Part shown: piece after piece, positions 1-7,201 of the stretch | Layout: every line of letters starts with the position of its first letter | Numbering within the stretch: the stretch's first letter is position 1 | NCBI GenBank assembly: GCA_964423615.1 | Contig: CAYRFQ010000099.1 | Location: 1-30,371 of the forward strand | DNA length: 30,371 nt | From: CAYRFQ01 sp964423615 | Lineage (GTDB): Bacteria > Planctomycetota > Planctomycetia > Gemmatales > Gemmataceae | Reading direction: 5' to 3' | Position numbers and translations under genes: made by a program | The notes under the pieces: model-generated | Databases searched by the model: none | What the model was told of the DNA's origin: nothing | The model's input: the letters and a program-made list of their open reading frames with translations, nothing else

Positions 1-186
1 GGTTGGGTCGCCAAAGCCACCGCTAGGATCATCGAAGCCACCGGTGTCACCACCGGTTGGGTCGCCAAAGCCACCGCTAGGATCACCGAAGCCACCGCCA
101 GGATCACCGAAACCACCGCCAGGATCACCGAAACCGCCGCCAGGATCACCGAAGCCGCCGCCAGGGTTACCAAAACCACCCCCCGG
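1..186 (-). repeat. 21-bp tandem repeat encoding GGGFGDP heptads
   Basis: About eight in-frame 21-bp units encode GGGFGDP or close variants (GGGFGNP, SGGFGDP, and DTGGFDDP near the edge). The units nearest the window edge are more diverged. The repeats continue to the left edge, so the array is incomplete. It is coding and glycine-rich, which predicts a flexible linker or low-complexity region. Confidence 0.85.
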
Positions 187-1071
187 ATCTTCCGGTTGGT
201 CTTGAGGTACGCCAGGAATGATTTGCAGTTCGCCGGTCTCTGCGTTGAAGTAAACCAATTGGAGCGAAATTGGTTGATCAGCGCCGTTCCCAAACTCCCC
301 TGTCGGATTGTAAATCAACTCGATCGTTGAGTTGGGTTCGGAGAGAAGGAAGGAGATTGTGCTTTGGTCAAGAAGACCGTCCACCGGTACCCTCAAAATG
401 AACGGCGAGGGCGGGAACACGGCGTTGTCAGGATCCTGCTCCAACACGACAGGGCCACCACCAGTTTCAATCCTGGGATCTTCGGCTTGGAGGACCACTT
501 CGTAGTCACCCCCTGAAGTGGCTGCTCCGCTGTCGGCGAGGTATGGGTGGAACACTGTGTTGTCGCTTCCGCTCACGGCGATGTGGTAGATGCCTTTGCC
601 GAGAATTTCTTGGATCGTAGCTTCTTGGTTGTCTTGCCCTGCAGTCGTAGCAATTTCGATTTGGCCGAGCGTATTGTAAATGTCAAAATCGTTCAGTGTG
701 GCTTCTTGGAAAAGGTGAAGGATCGATGGTGCTGAGTCGTTCGGAGAGAGATTCTCGGTCGTGATCGTGATTTGCGTCGGCTCGTCGAGGACAAATCGGA
801 ACCAATCGACGTCGCTCAGGGATTGCGGATCATTCGCGTTTCCGATTTCCCCAAGGATGTGAGTTTCGTTACCTGCCGTCAGAGTTCCCAACTGTTGTGC
901 CACATCGACCGTATCGTTCCCTTCGATTTCGACGACAGAGAACAAGGGCGGGAACAACCCGTTCGTTGGGACGGTCCGCGACTCCAAAGATTCTATTCGC
1001 AACCGGACCCGTCCATCACGGCGTTTTCGTGATCTTGCCGGGTAAGGTCGTTGATGATGGCGGGATTTCAT
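1..1071 (-). CDS. Secreted planctomycete protein with PPC-like domain and GGGFGDP repeats, partial
   Basis: Reading the minus strand from an ATG at 1071 gives 357 codons open to the left edge, so the C-terminus lies outside the window. Seen: a basic N-terminus, then VRLRIESLESRTVP (about residues 21-34), which matches the short N-terminal motif of exported planctomycete proteins. Then comes a stretch with EGNDTVDVAQQLG and DVDWFRFVLDEPTQITI (about residues 48-105) that resembles bacterial pre-peptidase C-terminal (PPC) beta-sandwich domains. From about residue 297 it becomes tandem GGGFGDP heptapeptides. No catalytic motif is visible, so a cell-surface or secreted structural role is inferred only. 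It lies on the same strand as the two protease genes upstream. The frame stays open over the whole stretch and the N-terminal motif sits in the expected place. Confidence 0.85.
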   Translation of the reverse strand, partial: MKSRHHQRPYPARSRKRRDGRVRLRIESLESRTVPTNGLFPPLFSVVEIEGNDTVDVAQQLGTLTAGNETHILGEIGNANDPQSLSDVDWFRFVLDEPTQITITTENLSPNDSAPSILHLFQEATLNDFDIYNTLGQIEIATTAGQDNQEATIQEILGKGIYHIAVSGSDNTVFHPYLADSGAATSGGDYEVVLQAEDPRIETGGGPVVLEQDPDNAVFPPSPFILRVPVDGLLDQSTISFLLSEPNSTIELIYNPTGEFGNGADQPISLQLVYFNAETGELQIIPGVPQDQPEDPGGGFGNPGGGFGDPGGGFGDPGGGFGDPGGGFGDPSGGFGDPTGGDTGGFDDPSGGFGDPT

Positions 1072-1134
1072 GGTATTCACGTGTCATAGGTGCCGGGGGG
1101 CGGCGTGTGGATGGATTTCAGCGTCTTGTGCGTG

Positions 1135-1157
1135 GCTGACTATTCAACTCTAGGTCA
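1135..1157 (-). promoter_or_regulatory. 23-bp motif shared with 3982-4004, promoter or operator candidate
   Basis: On the minus strand the site reads TGACCTAGAGTTGAATAG followed by TCAGC. It matches the site at 3982-4004 at 21 of 23 positions, and both are preceded by a GAAAA run three bases upstream. It ends 63 bases before the start codon of the left-edge gene; the other copy ends about 66 bases before the first riboswitch aptamer. The equal placement suggests a shared promoter or regulator box. TAGAGT / TATAGT could act as a -10 element, but no good -35 was seen. Confidence 0.35.
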
Positions 1158-1220
1158 TAATTTTCAGCTCTGCGCGATTCTCGGTCCTTTTTCGCAGGAG
1201 AGCATCGAGCTAAATCCCAA

Positions 1221-1240
1221 GCTCCCGCCGGAGCGGGAGC
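1221..1240 (-). terminator. GC-rich hairpin after the first metalloprotease gene
   Basis: GCTCCCGC and GCGGGAGC form a perfect 8-bp stem with a 4-base loop, 43 bases past the stop at 1284. On the minus strand the stem is followed by TTGGGATTT, only moderately T-rich. A second 6-bp hairpin (1259-1278) lies between the stop and this one. A transcript end for the 1284-3746 gene is likely but not a textbook intrinsic terminator. Confidence 0.5.
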
Positions 1241-1283
1241 AGAGGACGTGGAGAGGGGGCTCCGTCTCCATCCGGAGCTATTG

Positions 1284-3746
1284 CTAGATGGGAGGGGCAA
1301 GACCCAACCCGTTGATCCAATCGGAGTCTGAGAAGATGTCGTCGAGGACGTCTTGATCCTCGTTCGTCGGGACGTACTCTGGGTCGGTACCCAGGTTACT
1401 CATTCCGGCTCCCTCGAACACAGCGTACTTGCGAGCGAAGATGCCGGAACTGTCACCTTGTCCTTTGCCTTCCCAGGCAAGAACGGCATGGCCGTTATCG
1501 CTCAAGGCGATGGCAGGATCTTGTTGATCGTTGTTGGTGTAAGTGTTGACGGCAAGTTCTATACCGACTCTCTCACCTCCAGACGAGAATTGCTGGGCGA
1601 AAATTCCTTCTTCATCGCCATCCTGCCCGTAACTTTCCCACGTGACCATGAAGTTACCGTTCGAGTCCATGCCGATAGCTGGATCGTCCTGGTTGCTAGA
1701 GGTCTCCGTGTTCACCTGGAACTCGCCATCGATCTTCGTTCCGTCATCAGCAAATCGTTGGGCGTAGATTTCGTTCCCGTTATCGTCCTGACCCCAGCTT
1801 TCCCAAACGACGACGAAGTTGCCGTTGGCGTCCATCGCCACGTCGGGATCATCCTGGTTGCCCGAGGTATCTGTGTTCGCGCGGAACTCAGACCCACGTT
1901 CGTTCCCGTTGGCCCAATATCGCTGGCCGTACACACCCTCACCACTGCCGTCCTGGCCATAGCTCTCCCAGACGACAACGAAGTTGCCCAAGTCGTCGAT
2001 CGCGATCGCCACGTCTTCCTGAGTGCCGCTGTTATAGGAGTTTACGCGGAAGTCAGACCCTTGGGGATTGCCGTTAGCGTCGTATCGACGAGCCCGAACG
2101 TCACTGTTCGAACTGCCTTCCCAGGCGACAACGAACTCCCCGTCGTCACTCATGGCGACGTCCGGCTCGGACATGCTTCCAGAAGTCGAGGTGTTGGCCT
2201 GGAATTGGCTTCCGTACTTGCTGCCGTCGTCAAAACGGAACATCTGTCCGTAGATTTCACGGCTACCTTCGTCATCGTCATCGTCGCCGCCCGAGGAGTT
2301 CTCCCACACGACGACAAACAGACCGTCGTCGGACATAGCAACGGAAGGCTCTGCCTGGGTCCCACTCGTTGAGTTATGCACCCGGAACGGTGATCCAAGC
2401 GTTTCGCCATCCGCGGTAAAACGTTGGGCGTAGACGTCCGAACCAGATTCCCAGACCATGACGCTATTGCCTACTGCATCGACGGCGACGTCAACGTCGT
2501 CTTGAGTACCACTCGTCGAAGAATTCACTCGGAACTCTTGGTCGAGTGTCATGGCTTCGCCGCCACCGGAACTCTGTTCTTCCCCGTTAAGAACCTGAGT
2601 GTCCGGAATCTCGACGGTCGGCGTGAAGCCGTCGTTCTTCATGTCGACCGTCAGACCGTATCGACCAGCACCAAACACGTTGTTCTCATTGGCGGCAACT
2701 TTGACGTAGAACCAATCGCCTTCGTCGATGTTGGGACTAGAATAACTCACCGACAAAGTCGTCCCACGATACCCGCTGGCCGACCCGACGACTTGACCGT
2801 ATTGGTTGTAAAGGGTCAAGTTCGGCGAGAGCATACTTAGGCCGTGACTCTGAACTTTGACGCTGACCTGAGTAGCACCAGGTTCGTACTGGAACTTGTA
2901 CCAGTCGGCGTCGGTTACGCCTGTGATGTCGAGGTTGTTGATGCTCGCCGTCAACGACGTGCCGTCGATGTAACTCCGAATGTCGGAGGCCGAACCGGAA
3001 CTGCCGTTACCGTTAGCTCCCTCGAATCCGTCGTGGGATCGGGACGTGTAAATGGCCTGGCCGCCATAAACGTCATCCCAGGTCAGGCCATACTTGGTGC
3101 CTGTGTAATACGCCCACATGTTGGCCGTAAACACCTCAGAGTGGTACAACCCGAGAGCGTGCCCCATCTCGTGAAGAGAAACGGTATACAGGTCAAAGTC
3201 ACCGGGATTCGAGCCGTAATCCTGTCCGGTGTTCAAGATGATGTCCCCAGCGATCGAGAAGTTGTTGATCGGTTGGGGCAGGTAGGCTTGGGCGAGAGTG
3301 TCGATCCCAGTCCCAAAATCATATCCGCCAATACGGATGTCACCGAAATTCGGATCACCTTGTTGGTAGGCACCCGAACCAAGGTTGGCTCCGTTGTCGG
3401 AAACAACGGTGAAGTTCAAGTCGGTGTAGTAAGCCCACGTCTGGGCGGCAGCCACGACAGGCCACTGCCAGTTGCCGTGAGAACCATACTCGGACAAGAA
3501 TGCACTCGGCAGGTCGTTGGTGATGTTCGAGCCGTCGGCGTGTTGGCCCAAGACGGTGTTCTCGGGCATGAAGCTCAGTGACACTAACTCGGGGTTGATC
3601 CACGCGTTGCCGCTCGTTGAGTACGGCGTCCAACGCGCTTCGAGGTTTTCGACTTGGAGGGACGGCCGCCCTCTGGGTCGATTGGCTCGTTTCTTCCGGA
3701 TGGCTGGTTTTGTGAACCAGTCCCGGAATTTGTGAAACAAGAACAT
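1284..3746 (-). CDS. Secreted matrixin-type metalloprotease with seven propeller-like repeats (paralog A)
   Basis: The 820-residue protein starts at ATG 3746, preceded by AAGGAG seven bases upstream; an in-frame ATG at 3836 would start inside the riboswitch and is unlikely. Seen: a basic N-terminus with LQVENLEARWTP (about 31-42), then a zinc-protease domain with HEMGHALGLYH (192-202), which fits HExxHxxGxxH of the M10/matrixin group, and a following ANMWAY that could be the Met-turn. Next comes a PPC-like domain (DADWYKF, about 279-285), then seven repeats of about 50 residues with the core DPDVAMDANGNFVVVWES (about 404-770), suggesting a seven-bladed beta-propeller. The C-terminus (VFEGAGMSN to the end) is shared with the paralog at 4428-6887. 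A cyclic-di-GMP aptamer precedes it. Protease activity is inferred from the zinc motif; the substrate is unknown. Confidence 0.9.
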   Translation of the reverse strand: MFLFHKFRDWFTKPAIRKKRANRPRGRPSLQVENLEARWTPYSTSGNAWINPELVSLSFMPENTVLGQHADGSNITNDLPSAFLSEYGSHGNWQWPVVAAAQTWAYYTDLNFTVVSDNGANLGSGAYQQGDPNFGDIRIGGYDFGTGIDTLAQAYLPQPINNFSIAGDIILNTGQDYGSNPGDFDLYTVSLHEMGHALGLYHSEVFTANMWAYYTGTKYGLTWDDVYGGQAIYTSRSHDGFEGANGNGSSGSASDIRSYIDGTSLTASINNLDITGVTDADWYKFQYEPGATQVSVKVQSHGLSMLSPNLTLYNQYGQVVGSASGYRGTTLSVSYSSPNIDEGDWFYVKVAANENNVFGAGRYGLTVDMKNDGFTPTVEIPDTQVLNGEEQSSGGGEAMTLDQEFRVNSSTSGTQDDVDVAVDAVGNSVMVWESGSDVYAQRFTADGETLGSPFRVHNSTSGTQAEPSVAMSDDGLFVVVWENSSGGDDDDDEGSREIYGQMFRFDDGSKYGSQFQANTSTSGSMSEPDVAMSDDGEFVVAWEGSSNSDVRARRYDANGNPQGSDFRVNSYNSGTQEDVAIAIDDLGNFVVVWESYGQDGSGEGVYGQRYWANGNERGSEFRANTDTSGNQDDPDVAMDANGNFVVVWESWGQDDNGNEIYAQRFADDGTKIDGEFQVNTETSSNQDDPAIGMDSNGNFMVTWESYGQDGDEEGIFAQQFSSGGERVGIELAVNTYTNNDQQDPAIALSDNGHAVLAWEGKGQGDSSGIFARKYAVFEGAGMSNLGTDPEYVPTNEDQDVLDDIFSDSDWINGLGLAPPI

Positions 3747-3798
3747 GAGACGCTCCTTCTTCTGGCGTGCTTCGAATTGTCCCCCTCGCAAGGAGAAC

Positions 3799-3812
3799 AG
3801 ACTCAACAGTCT
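3799..3812 (-). promoter_or_regulatory. Hairpin just after aptamer copy 1, possible switching stem
   Basis: AGACT and AGTCT form a 5-bp stem with a 4-base loop directly after P1. The P1 3' strand AGAAC (3816-3820) could alternatively pair with GTTCT just downstream of this hairpin, and the CTCCTT that follows could pair with the AAGGAG ribosome site of the gene. This gives a simple two-state model for translational control, by inspection only; no folding energy was computed. Confidence 0.4.
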
Positions 3813-3815
3813 CAA

Positions 3816-3915
3816 GTTCTTTCGGCGGTCTGGCAACCTTAGTGATGCGTGCGTATCACTTTAGGCCCATGACTTTGCGTCCTCACCTTTCGATGAGTTT
3901 GCCATTATCGAGAAC
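3816..3915 (-). ncRNA. Cyclic-di-GMP-I (GEMM) riboswitch aptamer, copy 1
   Basis: On the minus strand the element runs GGCAAACTCATCGAAAGG, then TGAGGACGCAAAGTC, GGGCCTAA, a P3 stem AGTGAT / ATCACT, and GGTTGCC. These are the conserved blocks of the GEMM-I class, including the GAAA tetraloop and the CGCAAAG segment that holds the ligand-stacking adenine (A47 in the Vibrio Vc2 numbering). GTTCT (3911-3915) and AGAAC (3816-3820) can close P1. It sits about 70 bases before the start codon at 3746. The copy at 6956-7055 differs at only 2 of 100 positions. Whether it acts on transcription or translation cannot be told for certain; no U-tract follows. Confidence 0.92.
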
Positions 3916-3981
3916 GGGATCGAGGGGATCTTGGCAGGGCCAGGCGCGTTGACGGTGGGGTTATTGGGGTGGGAGTCAATC

Positions 3982-4004
3982 GCTGGCTATTCAACTATAG
4001 GTCA
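3982..4004 (-). promoter_or_regulatory. 23-bp motif shared with 1135-1157, promoter or operator candidate
   Basis: On the minus strand it reads TGACCTATAGTTGAATAG followed by CCAGC, 66 bases upstream of the first aptamer. TATAGT is a plausible -10 box, which would put the transcription start just ahead of the riboswitch. The same motif stands 63 bases ahead of the left-edge gene, which has no riboswitch, so the motif is not part of the aptamer. It was not found ahead of the other two riboswitches. Confidence 0.4.
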
Positions 4005-4247
4005 CGTTTTTCGTCGATGTTTTCCTCCGGGAATATTTTTTCACTCTTTTCGGAACTAGTTTCTTTGTTGACTTCCGGGGGCCTTGAGATTGTCGATGAA
4101 CGTCATTACGTAGCGATACAACACGCGTCCAAGCGCGCATGGCTTTCATCGGTTAGGAATCACTCTTGATGCGCTTTGATAGTCCATTTGTAATGAGTGA
4201 TTAGTGGCCAAACTCAGCAATAAAGCGTCAAACAGGAACACAGGACA

Positions 4248-4290
4248 GAATTTCTACCTGGAGTTACTTATCTTGAGCAGGTAGAAATTC
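4248..4290. terminator. 13-bp perfect inverted repeat between the two metalloprotease genes
   Basis: GAATTTCTACCTG (4248-4260) and CAGGTAGAAATTC (4278-4290) are perfect inverse copies with a 17-base loop. It lies about 140 bases after the stop at 4428 and upstream of the promoter-like motif of the next gene. No T-run follows on either strand, so it may be an RNA-end stem, a processing site or a regulator operator. Otherwise the 3920-4427 gap shows no gene. Confidence 0.4.
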
Positions 4291-4427
4291 CTCCCATGTC
4301 CCAATGACCTGTCTGGTTCTCCGTTACCGAGTTTCGTTACCGACACGCTCGAAAGGTGTGCGGATGAGCAAGGCTCCATCCAATTCCGAACCTCAAACAA
4401 CGACCATCGACTCGTCCTCGAGGTGGT

Positions 4428-6887
4428 TTACCACAGCTCTCCAAGGTCAAGTCCGTCTCCATTGATCCACTCGGGATTGGAAAAGATTTCGTCGATTGGA
4501 TCGTTGTTGTCATCGGGTGGCGGGATATATTCGGGGTCTGTCCCGGTGTTGCTCATCCCCGCTCCTTCGAAGACGGCATACGTCTGGGCAAACACGCCAG
4601 AGCTGTCGCCGCTTCCATAGCCCGTCCAGGTAACGACGGCGAAGCCGTTGTCGCTCAAGCCGACTGCTGGATACACCTGAGAGCCGTAAGTCGTCGAGTT
4701 GACAAGTGTCTCTTGCCCGACAAGTTGGCCGCCAGCGGTGTATTGTCGCATGTAGATTCCGTCCCAACTGCCGTCTTGACCATAGCTCTCCCATGCGACG
4801 ATGAAGTTCCCGTTGGAGTCCATCGCGATGGCTGCTTCGCCCTGGGACATGAGCGTGTATTCGTTGACAACAAACTCGGTCCCGAGTTTGGAACCGTTGG
4901 ACGAAAATCGCTGGCCATAAACGCCATTGGCGCTGCCGTCCTGACCCCAGCTTTCCCAAACGACGACGAAGTTCCCGTTGGCGTCCATCGCCACGTCGGC
5001 ATCATCTTGGCTACTGCGGGTGTAGGTGTTGACCTGGATTTCGGCTCCGAGAGGTGTCCCGGTCGGATCGAATCGTTGGCCGTAGACACCGCGGCTGCTG
5101 CCGTCCTGACCATAACTGTCCCAAACGATGACGAAGTTACCCACGTCGTCGATGGCAACCGCAGGTTCTTCCTGAAGATGATACGTGGTACTGTTGACCA
5201 CGAAGTCATTTCCTTGCGGGGCGCCTTGGGCATCGAAGACTCTCGCTCGCACGTCGAGGCCGGAGGTTTGCGTCCATGTGACGACGAACTCGCCGTCGTC
5301 GCTCATGGCCACGTCGGGCTTATACATGATCCCTGAGGTGTCGGTGTTGACCTGGAACATGCCACCGAGGTTGGTACCCGTCTCGAAGTCAAATCGGCTT
5401 CCGGAGACGTTGCCATCATCGTCTGTCCAGACAATGACGAAGTCGCCGTTGTCGGCGATCCCGACGGATGGGTCTCGTTGGTTGTAGGTCGACAAGTCGA
5501 CCGACGTTTCGGTCCCGACTTTCGCACCCGTCTCATCGAGTCGCTGGAAATAAACTCTGTCGTCGTGGGTCGACTCCCAAACGACGACCGACTTGCCGTC
5601 TCCTGCCACGGCCACATCGACTTTACGCTGACTGCCTTCCGTGGTAGTGTTGATCAATGTCTCTTCACTGAGCGTCTGAGCCTGGCCGCCCCCAGAACTG
5701 ATCGGATTACCGTTGAGTTCTTGGGTGTTGGGGAGTTGGACTACGGGGTCGGCTCCACTGCCCATGTTGAGAGTCAGAGCATACCGACCGGATCCAAAGA
5801 CGTTATATTCGTTCCTTTGAACACGGACGTAGTACCAATCTCCACGGTCCGCGGCCGTGAACGGCACGTCGGTCGAGACCGTTACACCTCGATAGCCACT
5901 GGAAGAAACGATTTCGTTGCCCAAGGAGTCAAAAACGGTCAGGTCAGGCGAGAGCATACTCAACCCGGCGCTCTGGGCTGTGACCTTGAATTGGGTGGCA
6001 TTGTCGTCAAGTCGGAACTTATACCAATCGACGTCGTTGACGCCGGTGATGTCCAAGTCGTTAATGTTGGCCGTCAACGACACATCGTCGATGTGAGACT
6101 CGATGTCCGTCGCCTGGAGCGAGGTATTATTCCCAAGTGTGTCATCGAAAGCGTCATGGGATCGAGCCGTGTAGATGGCTTGTCCGCCATACACGTCGTC
6201 CCATGTCAGTCCGTACTTCACACCGGTGTAATACGCCCACATGTTGGCCGTGAACACCTCAGAGTGATTTAGACCCAACGCATGGCCCATCTCGTGCATC
6301 GCAACCGTGTACAGGTCAAAGTCACCATTGGCGAGGTTTGTCCCGTAAGCTTGTCCGGTGTTGAAAACAATATCCCCAGCGATCGAGAAATTGTTGATCG
6401 GTTGAGGTAAATACGCTTGGGCGAGAGTTTCGATCGGATCGCCGACCGCGTCGGTGCCGTAATTATACCCGCCAATACGGATGTCACCGAAGTTGGGATC
6501 ACCTTGTTGATAGGCACCCGAACCCAGGCTAGCTCCGTTGTCGGAAACGACGGTGAAGTTCAAGTCGGTGTAGTAAGCCCACGTCTGGGCGGCAGCCACG
6601 ACGGGCCACTGCCAGTTGCCGTGAGAACCATACTCGGACAAGAATGCACTCGGCAGGTCGTTGGTGATGTTCGAGCCGTCGGCGTATTGGCCCAAGACGG
6701 TGTTCTCGGGCATGAAGCTCAGTGACACCAATTCAGGGTTGAGCCACGCGTTGCCGCTCGCTGAGTACGGCGTCCAACGCGCTTCGAGGTTTTCGACCTG
6801 AAGGGATGGCCCTCTTCTAGGTCGATTCGATGGTTTCTTCCGAAGGGCTGGTTTTGTGAACCAGTCTCGGAATTTCTGGAAGAACAT
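4428..6887 (-). CDS. Secreted matrixin-type metalloprotease with seven propeller-like repeats (paralog B)
   Basis: The 819-residue paralog of the 1284-3746 product starts at ATG 6887 with AGGAG upstream. Seen: LQVENLEARWTP (29-40), zinc motif HEMGHALGLNH (198-208), a PPC-like domain with DVDWYKF, seven repeats of about 50 residues with the core DADVAMDANGNFVVVWES, and the shared VFEGAGMSN C-terminal block. DNA for the N-terminal region (6555-6797) matches the paralog (3411-3653) at 236 of 243 positions, while the repeat region is clearly more diverged. It has its own cyclic-di-GMP aptamer upstream. Like the paralog it is probably exported and may process or bind envelope or biofilm matrix material when cyclic-di-GMP changes; that role is inference from the riboswitch and the zinc motif. 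Confidence 0.9.
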   Translation of the reverse strand: MFFQKFRDWFTKPALRKKPSNRPRRGPSLQVENLEARWTPYSASGNAWLNPELVSLSFMPENTVLGQYADGSNITNDLPSAFLSEYGSHGNWQWPVVAAAQTWAYYTDLNFTVVSDNGASLGSGAYQQGDPNFGDIRIGGYNYGTDAVGDPIETLAQAYLPQPINNFSIAGDIVFNTGQAYGTNLANGDFDLYTVAMHEMGHALGLNHSEVFTANMWAYYTGVKYGLTWDDVYGGQAIYTARSHDAFDDTLGNNTSLQATDIESHIDDVSLTANINDLDITGVNDVDWYKFRLDDNATQFKVTAQSAGLSMLSPDLTVFDSLGNEIVSSSGYRGVTVSTDVPFTAADRGDWYYVRVQRNEYNVFGSGRYALTLNMGSGADPVVQLPNTQELNGNPISSGGGQAQTLSEETLINTTTEGSQRKVDVAVAGDGKSVVVWESTHDDRVYFQRLDETGAKVGTETSVDLSTYNQRDPSVGIADNGDFVIVWTDDDGNVSGSRFDFETGTNLGGMFQVNTDTSGIMYKPDVAMSDDGEFVVTWTQTSGLDVRARVFDAQGAPQGNDFVVNSTTYHLQEEPAVAIDDVGNFVIVWDSYGQDGSSRGVYGQRFDPTGTPLGAEIQVNTYTRSSQDDADVAMDANGNFVVVWESWGQDGSANGVYGQRFSSNGSKLGTEFVVNEYTLMSQGEAAIAMDSNGNFIVAWESYGQDGSWDGIYMRQYTAGGQLVGQETLVNSTTYGSQVYPAVGLSDNGFAVVTWTGYGSGDSSGVFAQTYAVFEGAGMSNTGTDPEYIPPPDDNNDPIDEIFSNPEWINGDGLDLGELW

Positions 6888-6955
6888 GAGCCGCTCCTGT
6901 ATCTACTTGTTTTCGTTAACCCTCACTTCGAGGGTCGAATACTGTTCGGTCTCAG

Positions 6956-7055
6956 GTTCTTTCGGCGGTCTGGCAACCTTTGTGATGCGTGCGTATCACT
7001 TTAGGCCCATGACTTTGCGTCCTCACCTTTCGATGAGTTTGCCATTGTCGAGAAC
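6956..7055 (-). ncRNA. Cyclic-di-GMP-I (GEMM) riboswitch aptamer, copy 2
   Basis: It has the same conserved blocks as the copy at 3816-3915 with two substitutions in 100 bases, one of which removes the last base pair of P3. It lies about 70 bases ahead of ATG 6887 and about 150 bases after the stop of the cyclic-di-GMP enzyme gene at 7202. The leader between aptamer and start codon is unrelated to that of copy 1 and contains its own hairpin (ACCCTC / GAGGGT around 6920-6936), so the expression platform differs although the sensor is nearly identical. Confidence 0.92.
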
Positions 7056-7201
7056 GGGAGGGAGATACGATCTCCAGTGTTGAGGAAATTTTCCGATGGC
7101 AAGGAATGGTGCGATTGGTTTTCTCCACAAATCGAGTCTTTCTGCAGAGTGGGGTGAATCGCACGACGTCTCTTGACAACGAGGATGGTGATTACGCCAC
7201 G

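Noticed and set aside
1..186. Short regular repeats as a CRISPR array
   Set aside because: The units are contiguous 21-bp in-frame codons with no spacers.
1353..2372. Long plus-strand reading frame antisense to the first metalloprotease
   Set aside because: It is a shadow of the repetitive Asp/Gly/Val-rich coding sequence; no ribosome site or recognisable domain, and similar shadows occur over the paralog.
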